From: Oscillospiraceae bacterium
GTDB lineage: Bacteria > Bacillota_A > Clostridia > Oscillospirales > Oscillospiraceae
Assembly (NCBI GenBank): GCA_017550765.1
Contig: JAFZOC010000275.1
Location: 1 to 8,966, forward strand
Direction: 5' to 3'
Length of the DNA stretch: 8,966 nt
Part shown: positions 1 through 5,501 of the stretch, in pieces
Numbering within the stretch: position 1 is the stretch's first letter
How the letters are laid out: each line of letters opens with the position of its first letter
Notes under the pieces: model-generated
Database searches by the model: none
What the model saw: only the letters and a program-made list of their open reading frames with translations
Told to the model about the DNA's origin: nothing
Program-made: the position numbers and the translations under genes

Positions 1-42
1 ACAAAGTCGATCCGGCATCGTTTCAACAAGCATGGGGGAAGG

Positions 43-70
43 GTGAAGGGGGATGGGAGTCCCCCTTCAC
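43..70. repeat. Hairpin 1 of a four-hairpin array
   Basis: A perfect 11 bp inverted repeat: GTGAAGGGGGA at 43-53 pairs with TCCCCCTTCAC at 60-70 around a 6 nt loop. No T-run follows it, so alone it does not look like an intrinsic terminator. It opens a series of four adjacent stem-loops running to 177. Bases 1-42 before it hold no gene I can assign. They may include the 3' end of an upstream gene, but no reading frame there is convincing. Confidence 0.6.
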
Positions 71-81
71 GTTCGATATAC

Positions 82-119
82 GCAAAAATGGGAACTTTTT
101 CGAAAGTTCCCATTTTTGC
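82..119. terminator. Bidirectional terminator-like hairpin (hairpin 2)
   Basis: A perfect 17 bp inverted repeat, arms 82-98 and 103-119, closed by a TTCG tetraloop. The outer arms carry A5 on the left and T5 on the right around a GGGAAC/GTTCCC core, so each strand gives a stem followed by a U-run. That is the form of a bidirectional intrinsic terminator. It may end transcription from a gene lying to the left of the window. Confidence 0.65.
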
Positions 120-122
120 CTT

Positions 123-153
123 TCAAGGTATCGACACTTTGTCGACACCTTGA
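123..153. repeat. Hairpin 3 of the array
   Basis: Arms 123-136 and 140-153 form 13 base pairs with one A/C mismatch (130 against 146) and a 3 nt loop. It lies between the two terminator-like hairpins with almost no spacing. The right arm contains TTTGTCGAC, which resembles a Spo0A box, but the match is explained by the palindrome and I do not call it as a site. Confidence 0.55.
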
Positions 154-185
154 GAGGGGCGGCGCGAGCCGCCCCTCGTCTTTTT
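154..185 (+). terminator. Rho-independent terminator (hairpin 4)
   Basis: A perfect 10 bp GC-rich stem (arms 154-163 and 168-177) with a GCGA loop of the GNRA class, followed by GTCTTTTT. This is a textbook intrinsic terminator for plus-strand transcription. It probably ends a transcript entering from outside the window and insulates the downstream promoter at 263-291. From 186 to 262 I see nothing further. Confidence 0.8.
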
Positions 186-262
186 CGGCACATGGGGACG
201 CGGCGAGGGCGGGGATGCGGCGCCCTTGCGCGAGATGTGCGGAGAGACTGCGCGGACGGGCA

Positions 263-291
263 TTGACAAGACGCTGCCAAAGCACTAAAAT
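263..291 (+). promoter_or_regulatory. SigmaA-type promoter for the NusG-II / Gx operon
   Basis: The -35 is TTGACA (263-268, full consensus). A 17 bp spacer leads to the -10 TAAAAT (286-291, five of six). Both elements and the spacing fit a strong housekeeping promoter. Transcription should start near 298, giving a leader of about 65 nt before the first gene at 363. It lies downstream of the terminator array, as expected for the first promoter of a new unit. Confidence 0.8.
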
Positions 292-310
292 GATCTCAAC
301 TCGAGAAAGG

Positions 311-358
311 GGGACCGCGTCTGCCCCTGGGCGGCGCAGACCGCGACCGGTCCCGGAG
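311..358 (+). promoter_or_regulatory. Foldable 5' leader abutting the ribosome binding site
   Basis: Within the predicted leader, GGGACC (311-316) can pair with GGTCCC (349-354). Inside this, positions 317-324 pair with 336-344 with one bulged C. The outer stem ends directly against the Shine-Dalgarno GGAG (355-358) of the gene starting at 363. The structure could affect translation initiation. It matches no riboswitch class I recognise, and there is no terminator/antiterminator pair. Confidence 0.35.
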
Positions 359-362
359 ATCC

Positions 363-737
363 ATGAGCAAAGACAGGAAAAAACGCATCTATGACCTGGC
401 GCTGATCCTGGGGCTGCTGGCTCTGGCGGGGATCCTGTTCCTCAGCCTCAGCAGCGGCCGGGAGGAAGGCGGCTGGGCGGTCGTGCGGGTGAACGGAGAA
501 GAAGTCGGCCGGTATGCCCTGGACGAGGAGGGGGAGTGGCCCCTGAACGGCGGCAGCAACATCCTCGTGATCCGGGAGGGCTGTGCCTGGCTCCGGGACG
601 CCGACTGTCCGGACAAGCTCTGCGTCAAGCAGGGGAAGATCCATTACACCGGTCAGGTCATCACCTGCCTTCCCAATCGACTGACCGTCACAGTGGAGGG
701 CGGAGAGTCCGACGGCGTGGACATCGTGGTGGGGTGA
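363..737 (+). CDS. NusG domain II-containing membrane-anchored protein
   Basis: A small protein of 124 residues. A basic N-terminus (KDRKKR) is followed by one hydrophobic segment at about 12-29, consistent with a membrane anchor or uncleaved signal, and then a soluble beta-rich domain. The signature is CPDKLCVKQGKI (82-93) followed by GQVITCLPNRL (97-107), typical of the family annotated as NusG domain II proteins. Cysteines 74, 82, 87 and 102 are visible; the last three lie in the conserved motif and might bind a ligand or form a disulfide, but this is not established. GGAG at 355-358 precedes the ATG. Only 4 nt separate its stop from the next ATG, so the two are probably translationally coupled. 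Despite the domain name this is not the transcription factor NusG: it lacks the NGN domain and has a membrane anchor. Function is unknown. Confidence 0.85.
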   Translation: MSKDRKKRIYDLALILGLLALAGILFLSLSSGREEGGWAVVRVNGEEVGRYALDEEGEWPLNGGSNILVIREGCAWLRDADCPDKLCVKQGKIHYTGQVITCLPNRLTVTVEGGESDGVDIVVG

Positions 738-741
738 GAGC

Positions 742-1242
742 ATGAAGACGAAGAGATTGGCGCTCTTATCCATGGCGGCAGCCCTCGCGATGATCCTCTC
801 CTACCTGGAGAGCATGATCCCCGCCTTTGTGGCGATCCCGGGGATCAAGATGGGCCTGGCCAACATCGCGGTGGTCTTCGTGCTGTATGAGCTGGGCTGG
901 AAGGAGGCCGCGGCGATCTCCCTGGTGCGGGTGATCGTGGTCTCCCTGGTCTTCACCAGCAATCCCAGCACCCTGTTCTACAGCAGCGCCGGCGCGGTGC
1001 TGAGCCTGCTGGGCATGATCGGCATGAAGAAGACAGGCCTGTTCTCGACGGTAGCGGTCAGCGTCACAGGGGGCGTCCTGCACAATGTGGGCCAGATCGG
1101 GATGGCCTGCATCCTGCTGGAGACCGATGTGGTGAGATACTATCTGCCCTATCTGATCCTCAGCGGTACCCTGGCTGGCATCGCGATCGGGGTCGCCGCG
1201 GCGATCCTGATCAAACGGATCGACATCCGGCCGAAGAACTGA
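742..1242 (+). CDS. Gx transporter family protein (HepS component I-like)
   Basis: An integral membrane protein of 166 residues with about five hydrophobic segments. It matches the family named Gx transporter, older name heptaprenyl diphosphate synthase component I. Diagnostic motifs are PGIKMGLAN (33-41), a glycine-rich central helix pair (about 80-95) and LHNVGQ (113-118). Proteins of this type look like small-molecule permease components resembling ECF S-subunits; the prenyl-synthase name rests on an old association, and no partner prenyltransferase is present here. The ATG follows the previous stop by 4 nt, and GGGGTGA overlapping that stop serves as the ribosome binding site. The pairing with a NusG-II protein is common in Clostridia, where redox or FMN-binding genes often lie nearby, although none is seen in this window. 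The substrate is unknown. Confidence 0.82.
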   Translation: MKTKRLALLSMAAALAMILSYLESMIPAFVAIPGIKMGLANIAVVFVLYELGWKEAAAISLVRVIVVSLVFTSNPSTLFYSSAGAVLSLLGMIGMKKTGLFSTVAVSVTGGVLHNVGQIGMACILLETDVVRYYLPYLILSGTLAGIAIGVAAAILIKRIDIRPKN

Positions 1243-1278
1243 CGCACCGCTCCGGGCGGCAGCGGACTGGACATAGGA

Positions 1279-1306
1279 GGAGCGCTCGGAACAGCCGCAG
1301 CGCTCC
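1279..1306 (+). other. Intergenic stem-loop without T-run
   Basis: GGAGCGCT (1279-1286) pairs with AGCGCTCC (1299-1306), and CGG/CCG inside the loop can extend the stem. No U-tract follows, so it is unlikely to terminate transcription. It could be an mRNA processing or stability element between the Gx and PrsW genes. It may also be chance in GC-rich DNA. Confidence 0.3.
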
Positions 1307-1340
1307 CACGGAAAGAGAACACGAACCGGGAGGTACACAG

Positions 1341-2204
1341 ATGCAAACGATACTGATCTTGGCCGCGATCGCGCCGGCTGCCGTCCTGCTGATCCTGGTC
1401 TATCGGGCGGACCGTCTGGAGAAGGAGCCCTTCTCCCTGCTCATCAGCCTGGTGCTCCTTGGGATCCCCATCACCATCGTCGCAGCTGTCGTCGAGCAGA
1501 TCGGCGATATGTTCCTGTCTTCCTGGTCCAGCCCTGGCAGCGTGGTCTACGACGTGCTGATGTATTTCGGCGTCGTCGCGATGACGGAAGAGGCGGTCAA
1601 GTATCTGCTGCTCCGCTGGCGGACCTGGAACAACAGGAACTTCAACTGTTCCTTCGACGGGGTGGTGTATGCGGTCTTCGTCTCCCTGGGCTTCGCTCTG
1701 TGGGAGAACATCGCCTATGTGCTCCAGTTCGGACTGGGCAATGCCCTTGCCCGGGCGCTGACCGCGGTGCCGGGACACGCCTGCTTCGGCGTCTTCATGG
1801 GCACCTGGTACGGGATGGCCAAGCGCTCCTCTCTGTTGGGCAGGGAAGATCAGAGTTATCGGGAGCGCTGGCTCTCGTTTCTGATCCCCTCGCTGCTCCA
1901 CGGCGCATACGACTATATCGCGATCACCCGGATGGAAGAGCTCTGGTGGCTGTTCCTGCTGTTCATCGCAGCGCTCTTCATCATCTCGATCAGGCTCGTG
2001 AAGAAGCTCTCCAAGGAAGACGGCTATATGGTCCGACCCGGCTATCCGCAGTCTGCGACGCCGGGAGACGGGGCGTATCCCTATCGGTATCAGCCCCCCT
2101 ATCAGCCCGGGCGCGGCGGTATGGGACCGTCCGATCCCAACTGGAAAAATACGGACTGGGACGATATAGACTGGGGGAGCAGCAGCGGCGACGGTCAGTA
2201 CTGA
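1341..2204 (+). CDS. PrsW family intramembrane metalloprotease
   Basis: A polytopic membrane protein of 287 residues resembling PrsW/CAAX-protease-like (glutamic-type) intramembrane proteases. In Bacillus subtilis PrsW makes the site-1 cut in the anti-sigma factor RsiW. The family motifs are present: EE at 83-84 (TEEAVKY), WEN at 121-123, a histidine at 146 (PGHACFG) and another at 187 (LLHGAYDY). These are the likely catalytic or metal-coordinating residues. After the last hydrophobic segment (about 200-218) comes a hydrophilic tail of some 60 residues rich in Tyr, Pro, Gly and Trp. GGGAGG (1329-1334) is a good ribosome binding site. The 98 bp gap after the Gx gene has no obvious terminator, so it may be cotranscribed. 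No anti-sigma factor is in the window, so the substrate is unknown. Confidence 0.85.
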   Translation: MQTILILAAIAPAAVLLILVYRADRLEKEPFSLLISLVLLGIPITIVAAVVEQIGDMFLSSWSSPGSVVYDVLMYFGVVAMTEEAVKYLLLRWRTWNNRNFNCSFDGVVYAVFVSLGFALWENIAYVLQFGLGNALARALTAVPGHACFGVFMGTWYGMAKRSSLLGREDQSYRERWLSFLIPSLLHGAYDYIAITRMEELWWLFLLFIAALFIISIRLVKKLSKEDGYMVRPGYPQSATPGDGAYPYRYQPPYQPGRGGMGPSDPNWKNTDWDDIDWGSSSGDGQY

Positions 2205-2231
2205 GCCTGTCGCAGGTAGCGCTCGTCAAGA

Positions 2232-2262
2232 AAAGCAAGCCCGTTCTCCGGGGCTTGCTTTT
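2232..2262 (+). terminator. Rho-independent terminator after the PrsW gene
   Basis: A perfect 11 bp inverted repeat, AAAGCAAGCCC (2232-2242) with GGGCTTGCTTT (2251-2261), has an 8 nt loop and runs into TTTCTT. It lies 27 bp after the PrsW stop and ends the first operon. Confidence 0.85.
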
Positions 2263-2283
2263 TCTTATCCTATCATGTAGAAT
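2255..2283 (+). promoter_or_regulatory. Candidate promoter for the MATE gene
   Basis: TTGCTT (2255-2260, four of six) and TAGAAT (2278-2283, five of six) are separated by 17 bp. The -35 lies inside the 3' arm of the preceding terminator. Predicted initiation near 2290 would leave a leader of about 30 nt before the ATG at 2320. This is the best candidate in a short intergenic space, but the -35 is weak. Confidence 0.45.
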
Positions 2284-2319
2284 GTGCGACGATACTTGAA
2301 CGGTGATGAGAGGGAAGAC

Positions 2320-3708
2320 ATGACCTTACGTCGATATATCGGGGACAAAGCCTTCTACAGCCGCCTCTTCGCGGTGATGGTCCCCATCCTGATCCAGCAG
2401 ACCATCACGAACTTCGTGGGACTGCTGGACAATATCATGGTCGGCCAGGTGGGCACGGAGCCCATGAGCGGCGTCGCGATCGTCAATCGCCTGATGTTCG
2501 TGTACAACCTGAGCATCTTCGGCGGGCTCGCCGGCGCCGGGATCCTTACGGCGCAGTTCTATGGCAAGGGCGACAACAAGGGCGTCCGGGACACCATGAA
2601 GATCAAACTGCTCTTCGCGGCGGTGGCGGTGGCCCTCTGCCTGGGCATCCTCCTGTGCTTCAGGGAGCAGCTGATCCAGCTCTTCCTCCATGAAGGGGAA
2701 GAAGACCTGGACCTGGGACTGACGCTCTTCCATGGGAAAGCATATCTGGCGATCATGCTGATCCAGACGGCGCCCTTCGCGCTGACGCAGGTCTACTCCA
2801 GCTCCCTGCGCGAGACCGGGGAAACGGTGCTCCCCATGCGCGCGGGCATCACGGCGGTGCTGGTGAACCTGGTCTTCAACTATATCCTGATCTTTGGCAA
2901 GCTCGGCGCTCCGGCGCTGGGCGTGGAAGGCGCCGCGATCGCGACGGTGCTCTCCCGTTTCGTGGAGTGCGGCATCGTCCTGATCTGGACCCATCGGAAC
3001 AAAGCCAAATGCCCCTTCGCCGAGGGGCTCTATCGGATGACGCCGATCCCCGGGGCGCTCATTAGGCAGGTCCTGATCATGGGGACGCCGCTGCTGCTCA
3101 ACGAGCTCCTCTGGTCCGGCGGGATGACGATGCTGGACCAGTGCTACTCGCTGCGGGGACTGGAAGTCGTCTCGTCCCTGAACATCTCCAGCACGGTGGG
3201 CGGTCTGTTCTTCTGCGCATTCATCGCGATGGGCAACGCGATCGCCATCATGATCGGACAGCTGCTGGGCGCGGGAGAACTGGAGCGGGCGGTGGACGAG
3301 GACAGGAAGCTCATCGCATTCTCGCTCTTCGTGAGCGTCGCCATCGGCGCGGCGATGGCGCTCATCGCGCCGCTGATACCGCAGATCTACAATACCACCG
3401 ACAAGGTGAGAGCGCTGGCTTCGGAGCTGCTGCTGGTCTACGCGGCCATGATGCCCCTCTATTCGTACACCAACAGCTGCTATTTCACGCTGCGCTCCGG
3501 CGGCAAGACCGTCATCACCTTCGTGTTCGACAGCCTCTTCGTCTGGGCGGTGAAGTTCCCGGTGGCCTTCGTGCTCTCCCGCTTCACACAGACGCCGATC
3601 GTCACGATGTACCTGGTCGTAGAACTGCTGGACCTGATCAAATGCGTCATCGGCTTTGTGCTGGTGCGGAACAAGACCTGGGTCGTGGACCTTGTGCACG
3701 AGCGATGA
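2320..3708 (+). CDS. MATE family efflux transporter
   Basis: A polytopic protein of 462 residues, the usual length for a 12-helix MATE antiporter that exports cationic drugs or metabolites in exchange for sodium ions or protons. Visible family features are the N-terminal helix with PILIQQ (22-27), LLDNIMVGQVG (35-45), the conserved YSSSLRETGETVLPM (159-173) after helix 4, and LGVEGAAIATVLSR (200-213). The second half repeats the fold. I place the start at the ATG at 2320 because AGAGGGAAG sits at proper distance before it. A GTG at 2284 would add 12 hydrophilic residues and would overlap the predicted -10 region. It stands alone between two terminators and converges on sigE. The substrate cannot be told from sequence, and a link to sporulation is not implied. 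Confidence 0.9.
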   Translation: MTLRRYIGDKAFYSRLFAVMVPILIQQTITNFVGLLDNIMVGQVGTEPMSGVAIVNRLMFVYNLSIFGGLAGAGILTAQFYGKGDNKGVRDTMKIKLLFAAVAVALCLGILLCFREQLIQLFLHEGEEDLDLGLTLFHGKAYLAIMLIQTAPFALTQVYSSSLRETGETVLPMRAGITAVLVNLVFNYILIFGKLGAPALGVEGAAIATVLSRFVECGIVLIWTHRNKAKCPFAEGLYRMTPIPGALIRQVLIMGTPLLLNELLWSGGMTMLDQCYSLRGLEVVSSLNISSTVGGLFFCAFIAMGNAIAIMIGQLLGAGELERAVDEDRKLIAFSLFVSVAIGAAMALIAPLIPQIYNTTDKVRALASELLLVYAAMMPLYSYTNSCYFTLRSGGKTVITFVFDSLFVWAVKFPVAFVLSRFTQTPIVTMYLVVELLDLIKCVIGFVLVRNKTWVVDLVHER

Positions 3709-3711
3709 AAA

Positions 3712-3767
3712 CGCAAAAAGCTCCGGGAAGGACCGAACATAGGCGGCCTTGCCCGGAGCTTTTTGCG
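3712..3767. terminator. Bidirectional terminator between MATE and sigE
   Basis: A perfect 16 bp inverted repeat (arms 3712-3727 and 3752-3767) has CGCAAAAAG at its left edge and CTTTTTGCG at its right, around a CTCCGGG/CCCGGAG core. Each strand therefore reads a GC-rich stem then a T5 run. The 24 nt interior can fold further: AAGG (3728-3731) pairs with CCTT (3747-3750) and CCG with CGG inside. It starts 4 bp after the MATE stop and serves the convergent sigE operon as well. From 3768 to 3836 I see nothing else. Confidence 0.88.
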
Positions 3768-3836
3768 CCGACGGTCCAGCGCCTGCAGCAGCGGGACGCT
3801 GTCCATATGGCGGGAGCGGGCCCGGCTTTGGAGCCG

Positions 3837-4559
3837 CTAGACCTGCATGCGCCGGACCATCTCCCGTCGGAGCCGCTCGATGATCCGCTTCTCCAGGCGG
3901 CTGATGTAGCTCTGAGAGATCCCCAGGAGGTCGGCGACCTCTTTCTGCGTATGCTCTTTGCCGTCAGGCAGCCCGAAGCGCAGAGACACGATCTGCTGTT
4001 CACGCTCGGAGAGGGTGGAGACGGCGGACAGGAGCACCTGTTTGTCCGCGTCGTCCTCCAGCGGGCGGGAGACCTCGTCCGCCTCGGTGCCAAGGATATC
4101 GGAGAGGAGGAGCTCGTTGCCGTCCCAGTCGGTGTTCAGCGGCTCGTCGAAACTGACTTCGCTGCGCAGGGGTGAGATCTTCCGCAGGTACATGAGGATC
4201 TCGTTCTCGATGCAGCGGGAGGCATAGGTGGCGAGCTTGATCTTCTTGCAGGAGCGGAAAGTGTTCACGGCCTTGATGAGCCCGATCGTCCCGATGGAGA
4301 TCAGGTCCTCGATGTTCACGCCGGTGTTCTCGAAGCGCTTGGCGATGAAGACCACCAGACGCAGATCGTGTTCGATGAGCAGGTCCCGGGCGGCGGGATC
4401 CCCCTGCTCCAGAGCGGCGATGGCCCGTTCCTCCGCCTCCCGGGACAGGGGCGCGGGGAGGGTGTCGCTGCCGCCGATGTAGAAGACCGGAGGCGGCTCC
4501 AGTCCGAGGATGCGCAGGATCTTCTCGCGGAAGGACAGGCGTTCGGGACAGCTGAGCAT
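3837..4559 (-). CDS. sigE: Sporulation sigma factor SigmaE (pro-form)
   Basis: RNA polymerase sigma factor of the early mother cell in endospore formation. I choose the ATG at 4559 (240 residues) because a near-perfect AAAGGAGGT lies 6 nt upstream; B. subtilis SigE has 239. An upstream in-frame ATG at 4586 overlaps the spoIIGA stop (ATGA) but lacks its own good site. Residues 1-26 form the pro-sequence. By alignment from memory to B. subtilis, SpoIIGA should cut just before YIGG (27-30). Region 2 spans about 60-127, including [20 protein letters not shown] (82-101) and [17 protein letters not shown]. Region 4 spans about 183-236, with the helix-turn-helix [20 protein letters not shown]. It is the second gene of the spoIIG operon. 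The family's common downstream neighbour sigG is absent; a terminator and the convergent MATE gene follow instead. Confidence 0.96.
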   Translation of the reverse strand: MLSCPERLSFREKILRILGLEPPPVFYIGGSDTLPAPLSREAEERAIAALEQGDPAARDLLIEHDLRLVVFIAKRFENTGVNIEDLISIGTIGLIKAVNTFRSCKKIKLATYASRCIENEILMYLRKISPLRSEVSFDEPLNTDWDGNELLLSDILGTEADEVSRPLEDDADKQVLLSAVSTLSEREQQIVSLRFGLPDGKEHTQKEVADLLGISQSYISRLEKRIIERLRREMVRRMQV

Positions 4560-4565
4560 GGCAGT

Positions 4566-4574
4566 ACCTCCTTT
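4566..4574 (-). promoter_or_regulatory. Strong ribosome binding site that sets the sigE start
   Basis: On the minus strand this reads AAAGGAGGT, close to full complementarity with the 16S rRNA 3' end, 6 nt before the ATG at 4559. It favours that codon over the in-frame ATG at 4586, which has no comparable site. Confidence 0.85.
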
Positions 4575-4582
4575 TTCTGCGA

Positions 4583-5389
4583 TCATACGATCGCCTCATG
4601 ATCGGGGCCCTGGGCCCTCTCGGATACGGCGACGAGCAGATCCTTCGTCTCGGCCCCGTCGATCCGCAGCTCGTCCGGGCGGAACGCGGGCAGCAGCCCG
4701 GAGCCGCTGAGCGCGTGGAAGGGGATCAGCCGGAAACGGCCCCGCAGGGCGGGGACCTGCTCCAGCGCCTGCAGCAGGTCCACAGGCGCCAGTTCCCGGA
4801 ACAGCGGCGCATAGCTCTGCAGTACCGGCGCAAGACTATGTGGGGAAGCGATCAGGACCCCGGCGCCGGATACCGGGTCGCAGAGGGCGTTGCCGCTGTC
4901 ACGCAGGGCCGTAAAGCTGGCGGCGTGCCCCAAAAAGCGCAGGTCTACCCGGGCGAGGGCGCGCTCTTTGCGGAGCTGTCCGTTTCGCGTGAGGAGCCGC
5001 AGGAGCCCATAGCAGAAGAAAAAAGAGGAGAGCAGCGCCCCCGGCGAGAGCCGGACCGGCCCTCCGGCGGCCAGGGAGAGCGCGTAGCAGAGCCCGCCGA
5101 AGAGCGCCGCCGCCAGGAGCAGGACCGCCGCGCAGCGCCAGGGCCGCGCCTCGCCGCCGAAGGCGACGCAGGACATCCCCAGCCAGACCCCCAGCGCGGC
5201 CAGGGGAGAAGCGAGCGCCCGGTCTCCGCTGAGCTGGACCAGCAGCGCGTATGCAGCGCCGACCGCGGCCGCGATCAGATAGCGCCATCGCTTCAGACAG
5301 AGGCCGCAGAGCCGGGCGGCGGAGAGACAGAGCAGATAGTCCGTGAGCAGACTGAGCAGGAAGGTCAGGTCCGGATAAACGATCATCAT
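4583..5389 (-). CDS. spoIIGA: Sigma-E processing peptidase SpoIIGA
   Basis: Membrane-embedded aspartic protease that removes the pro-sequence of SigmaE after septation. The protein is 268 residues from the ATG at 5389 (or 267 from the next ATG), somewhat shorter than the B. subtilis protein of about 309. The N-terminus [19 protein letters not shown] matches the family start, which rules out the longer open frame extending to 5470. Five hydrophobic segments at about 8-25, 36-54, 60-80, 86-108 and 117-135 fit the known five-helix membrane half. The cytosolic half contains [19 protein letters not shown], with Asp164 in the DSGN motif as the predicted catalytic aspartate, acting as a dimer by analogy with retroviral-type proteases. 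Its TGA overlaps an ATG in the sigE frame, and the real sigE start lies 24 bp on. The ribosome binding site is poor (AGG only). Confidence 0.93.
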   Translation of the reverse strand: MMIVYPDLTFLLSLLTDYLLCLSAARLCGLCLKRWRYLIAAAVGAAYALLVQLSGDRALASPLAALGVWLGMSCVAFGGEARPWRCAAVLLLAAALFGGLCYALSLAAGGPVRLSPGALLSSFFFCYGLLRLLTRNGQLRKERALARVDLRFLGHAASFTALRDSGNALCDPVSGAGVLIASPHSLAPVLQSYAPLFRELAPVDLLQALEQVPALRGRFRLIPFHALSGSGLLPAFRPDELRIDGAETKDLLVAVSERAQGPDHEAIV

Positions 5390-5395
5390 GGGCCT

Positions 5396-5428
5396 ATCAT
5401 ACCCCGGCCGCCCTGGAGAATTTGTCAA
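5396..5428 (-). promoter_or_regulatory. spoIIG-type promoter with long spacer
   Basis: On the minus strand, TTGACA (5428-5423) and TATGAT (5401-5396, five of six) are 21 bp apart. The B. subtilis spoIIG promoter is known for an unusual spacing of about 22 bp that makes it depend on Spo0A-P. The same architecture here supports the assignment. A second TTGACA lies at 5442-5437 without a properly spaced -10. The predicted start point falls at or next to the spoIIGA ATG. Confidence 0.6.
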
Positions 5429-5443
5429 TTGGGAATTGTCAAA
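5421..5443. promoter_or_regulatory. Two Spo0A-box-like motifs in the spoIIGA/pyrH divergent region
   Basis: TTTGTCAAT (5421-5429) and ATTGTCAAA (5435-5443) each match the clostridial Spo0A box TTTGTCRAA at eight of nine positions. They are direct repeats 14 bp apart. The first covers the spoIIGA -35, and the second covers the pyrH -35. Binding by Spo0A-P could therefore touch both promoters. The motif also resembles a plain TTGACA/TTGTCA -35, so some of the match may be coincidental. Confidence 0.5.
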
Positions 5444-5464
5444 AGGGCAAGGCTGTGGTAAAAT
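5436..5464 (+). promoter_or_regulatory. SigmaA-type promoter for the pyrH operon
   Basis: TTGTCA (5436-5441) and TAAAAT (5459-5464) have a 17 bp spacer, and a TG at 5456-5457 gives an extended -10. The predicted start is near 5471, about 30 nt before the pyrH ATG. This promoter probably drives the whole pyrH-frr-uppS-alkD-like-dxr run, since no terminator is seen between these genes. Confidence 0.75.
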
Positions 5465-5501
5465 CAACAAGAACGAAGAAAAGAGGAAGGGGCATCGACC
5501 T

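Noticed and set aside
1..42. Possible 3' end of an upstream gene
   Set aside because: All three plus-strand frames and the minus strand give short or unconvincing peptides; too little sequence to decide.
138..146. A Spo0A-box-like TTTGTCGAC upstream of the NusG-II operon
   Set aside because: It lies inside a hairpin arm, more than 100 bp upstream of the promoter and behind a terminator, so the palindrome explains it better.
53..394. A 113-codon plus-strand open frame over the hairpin array
   Set aside because: It crosses four hairpins and the promoter, its product is an arginine-rich low-complexity string, and it overlaps the well-supported NusG-II gene.
2326..3699. A 457-codon minus-strand open frame opposite the MATE gene
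   Set aside because: It is a shadow of GC-rich codon bias: rich in His, Arg, Asp and Gln, with no domain, while the plus strand encodes a clear MATE transporter.
4560..4586. Nine extra N-terminal residues for SigmaE from the ATG at 4586
   Set aside because: The ATG at 4559 has a near-perfect ribosome binding site and gives the family's normal length.
4598..5461. A 287-codon plus-strand open frame opposite spoIIGA
   Set aside because: Its composition is Gln/Gly/Arg/Glu-rich and it lacks motifs, whereas the minus strand carries the SpoIIGA membrane segments and DSGN motif.
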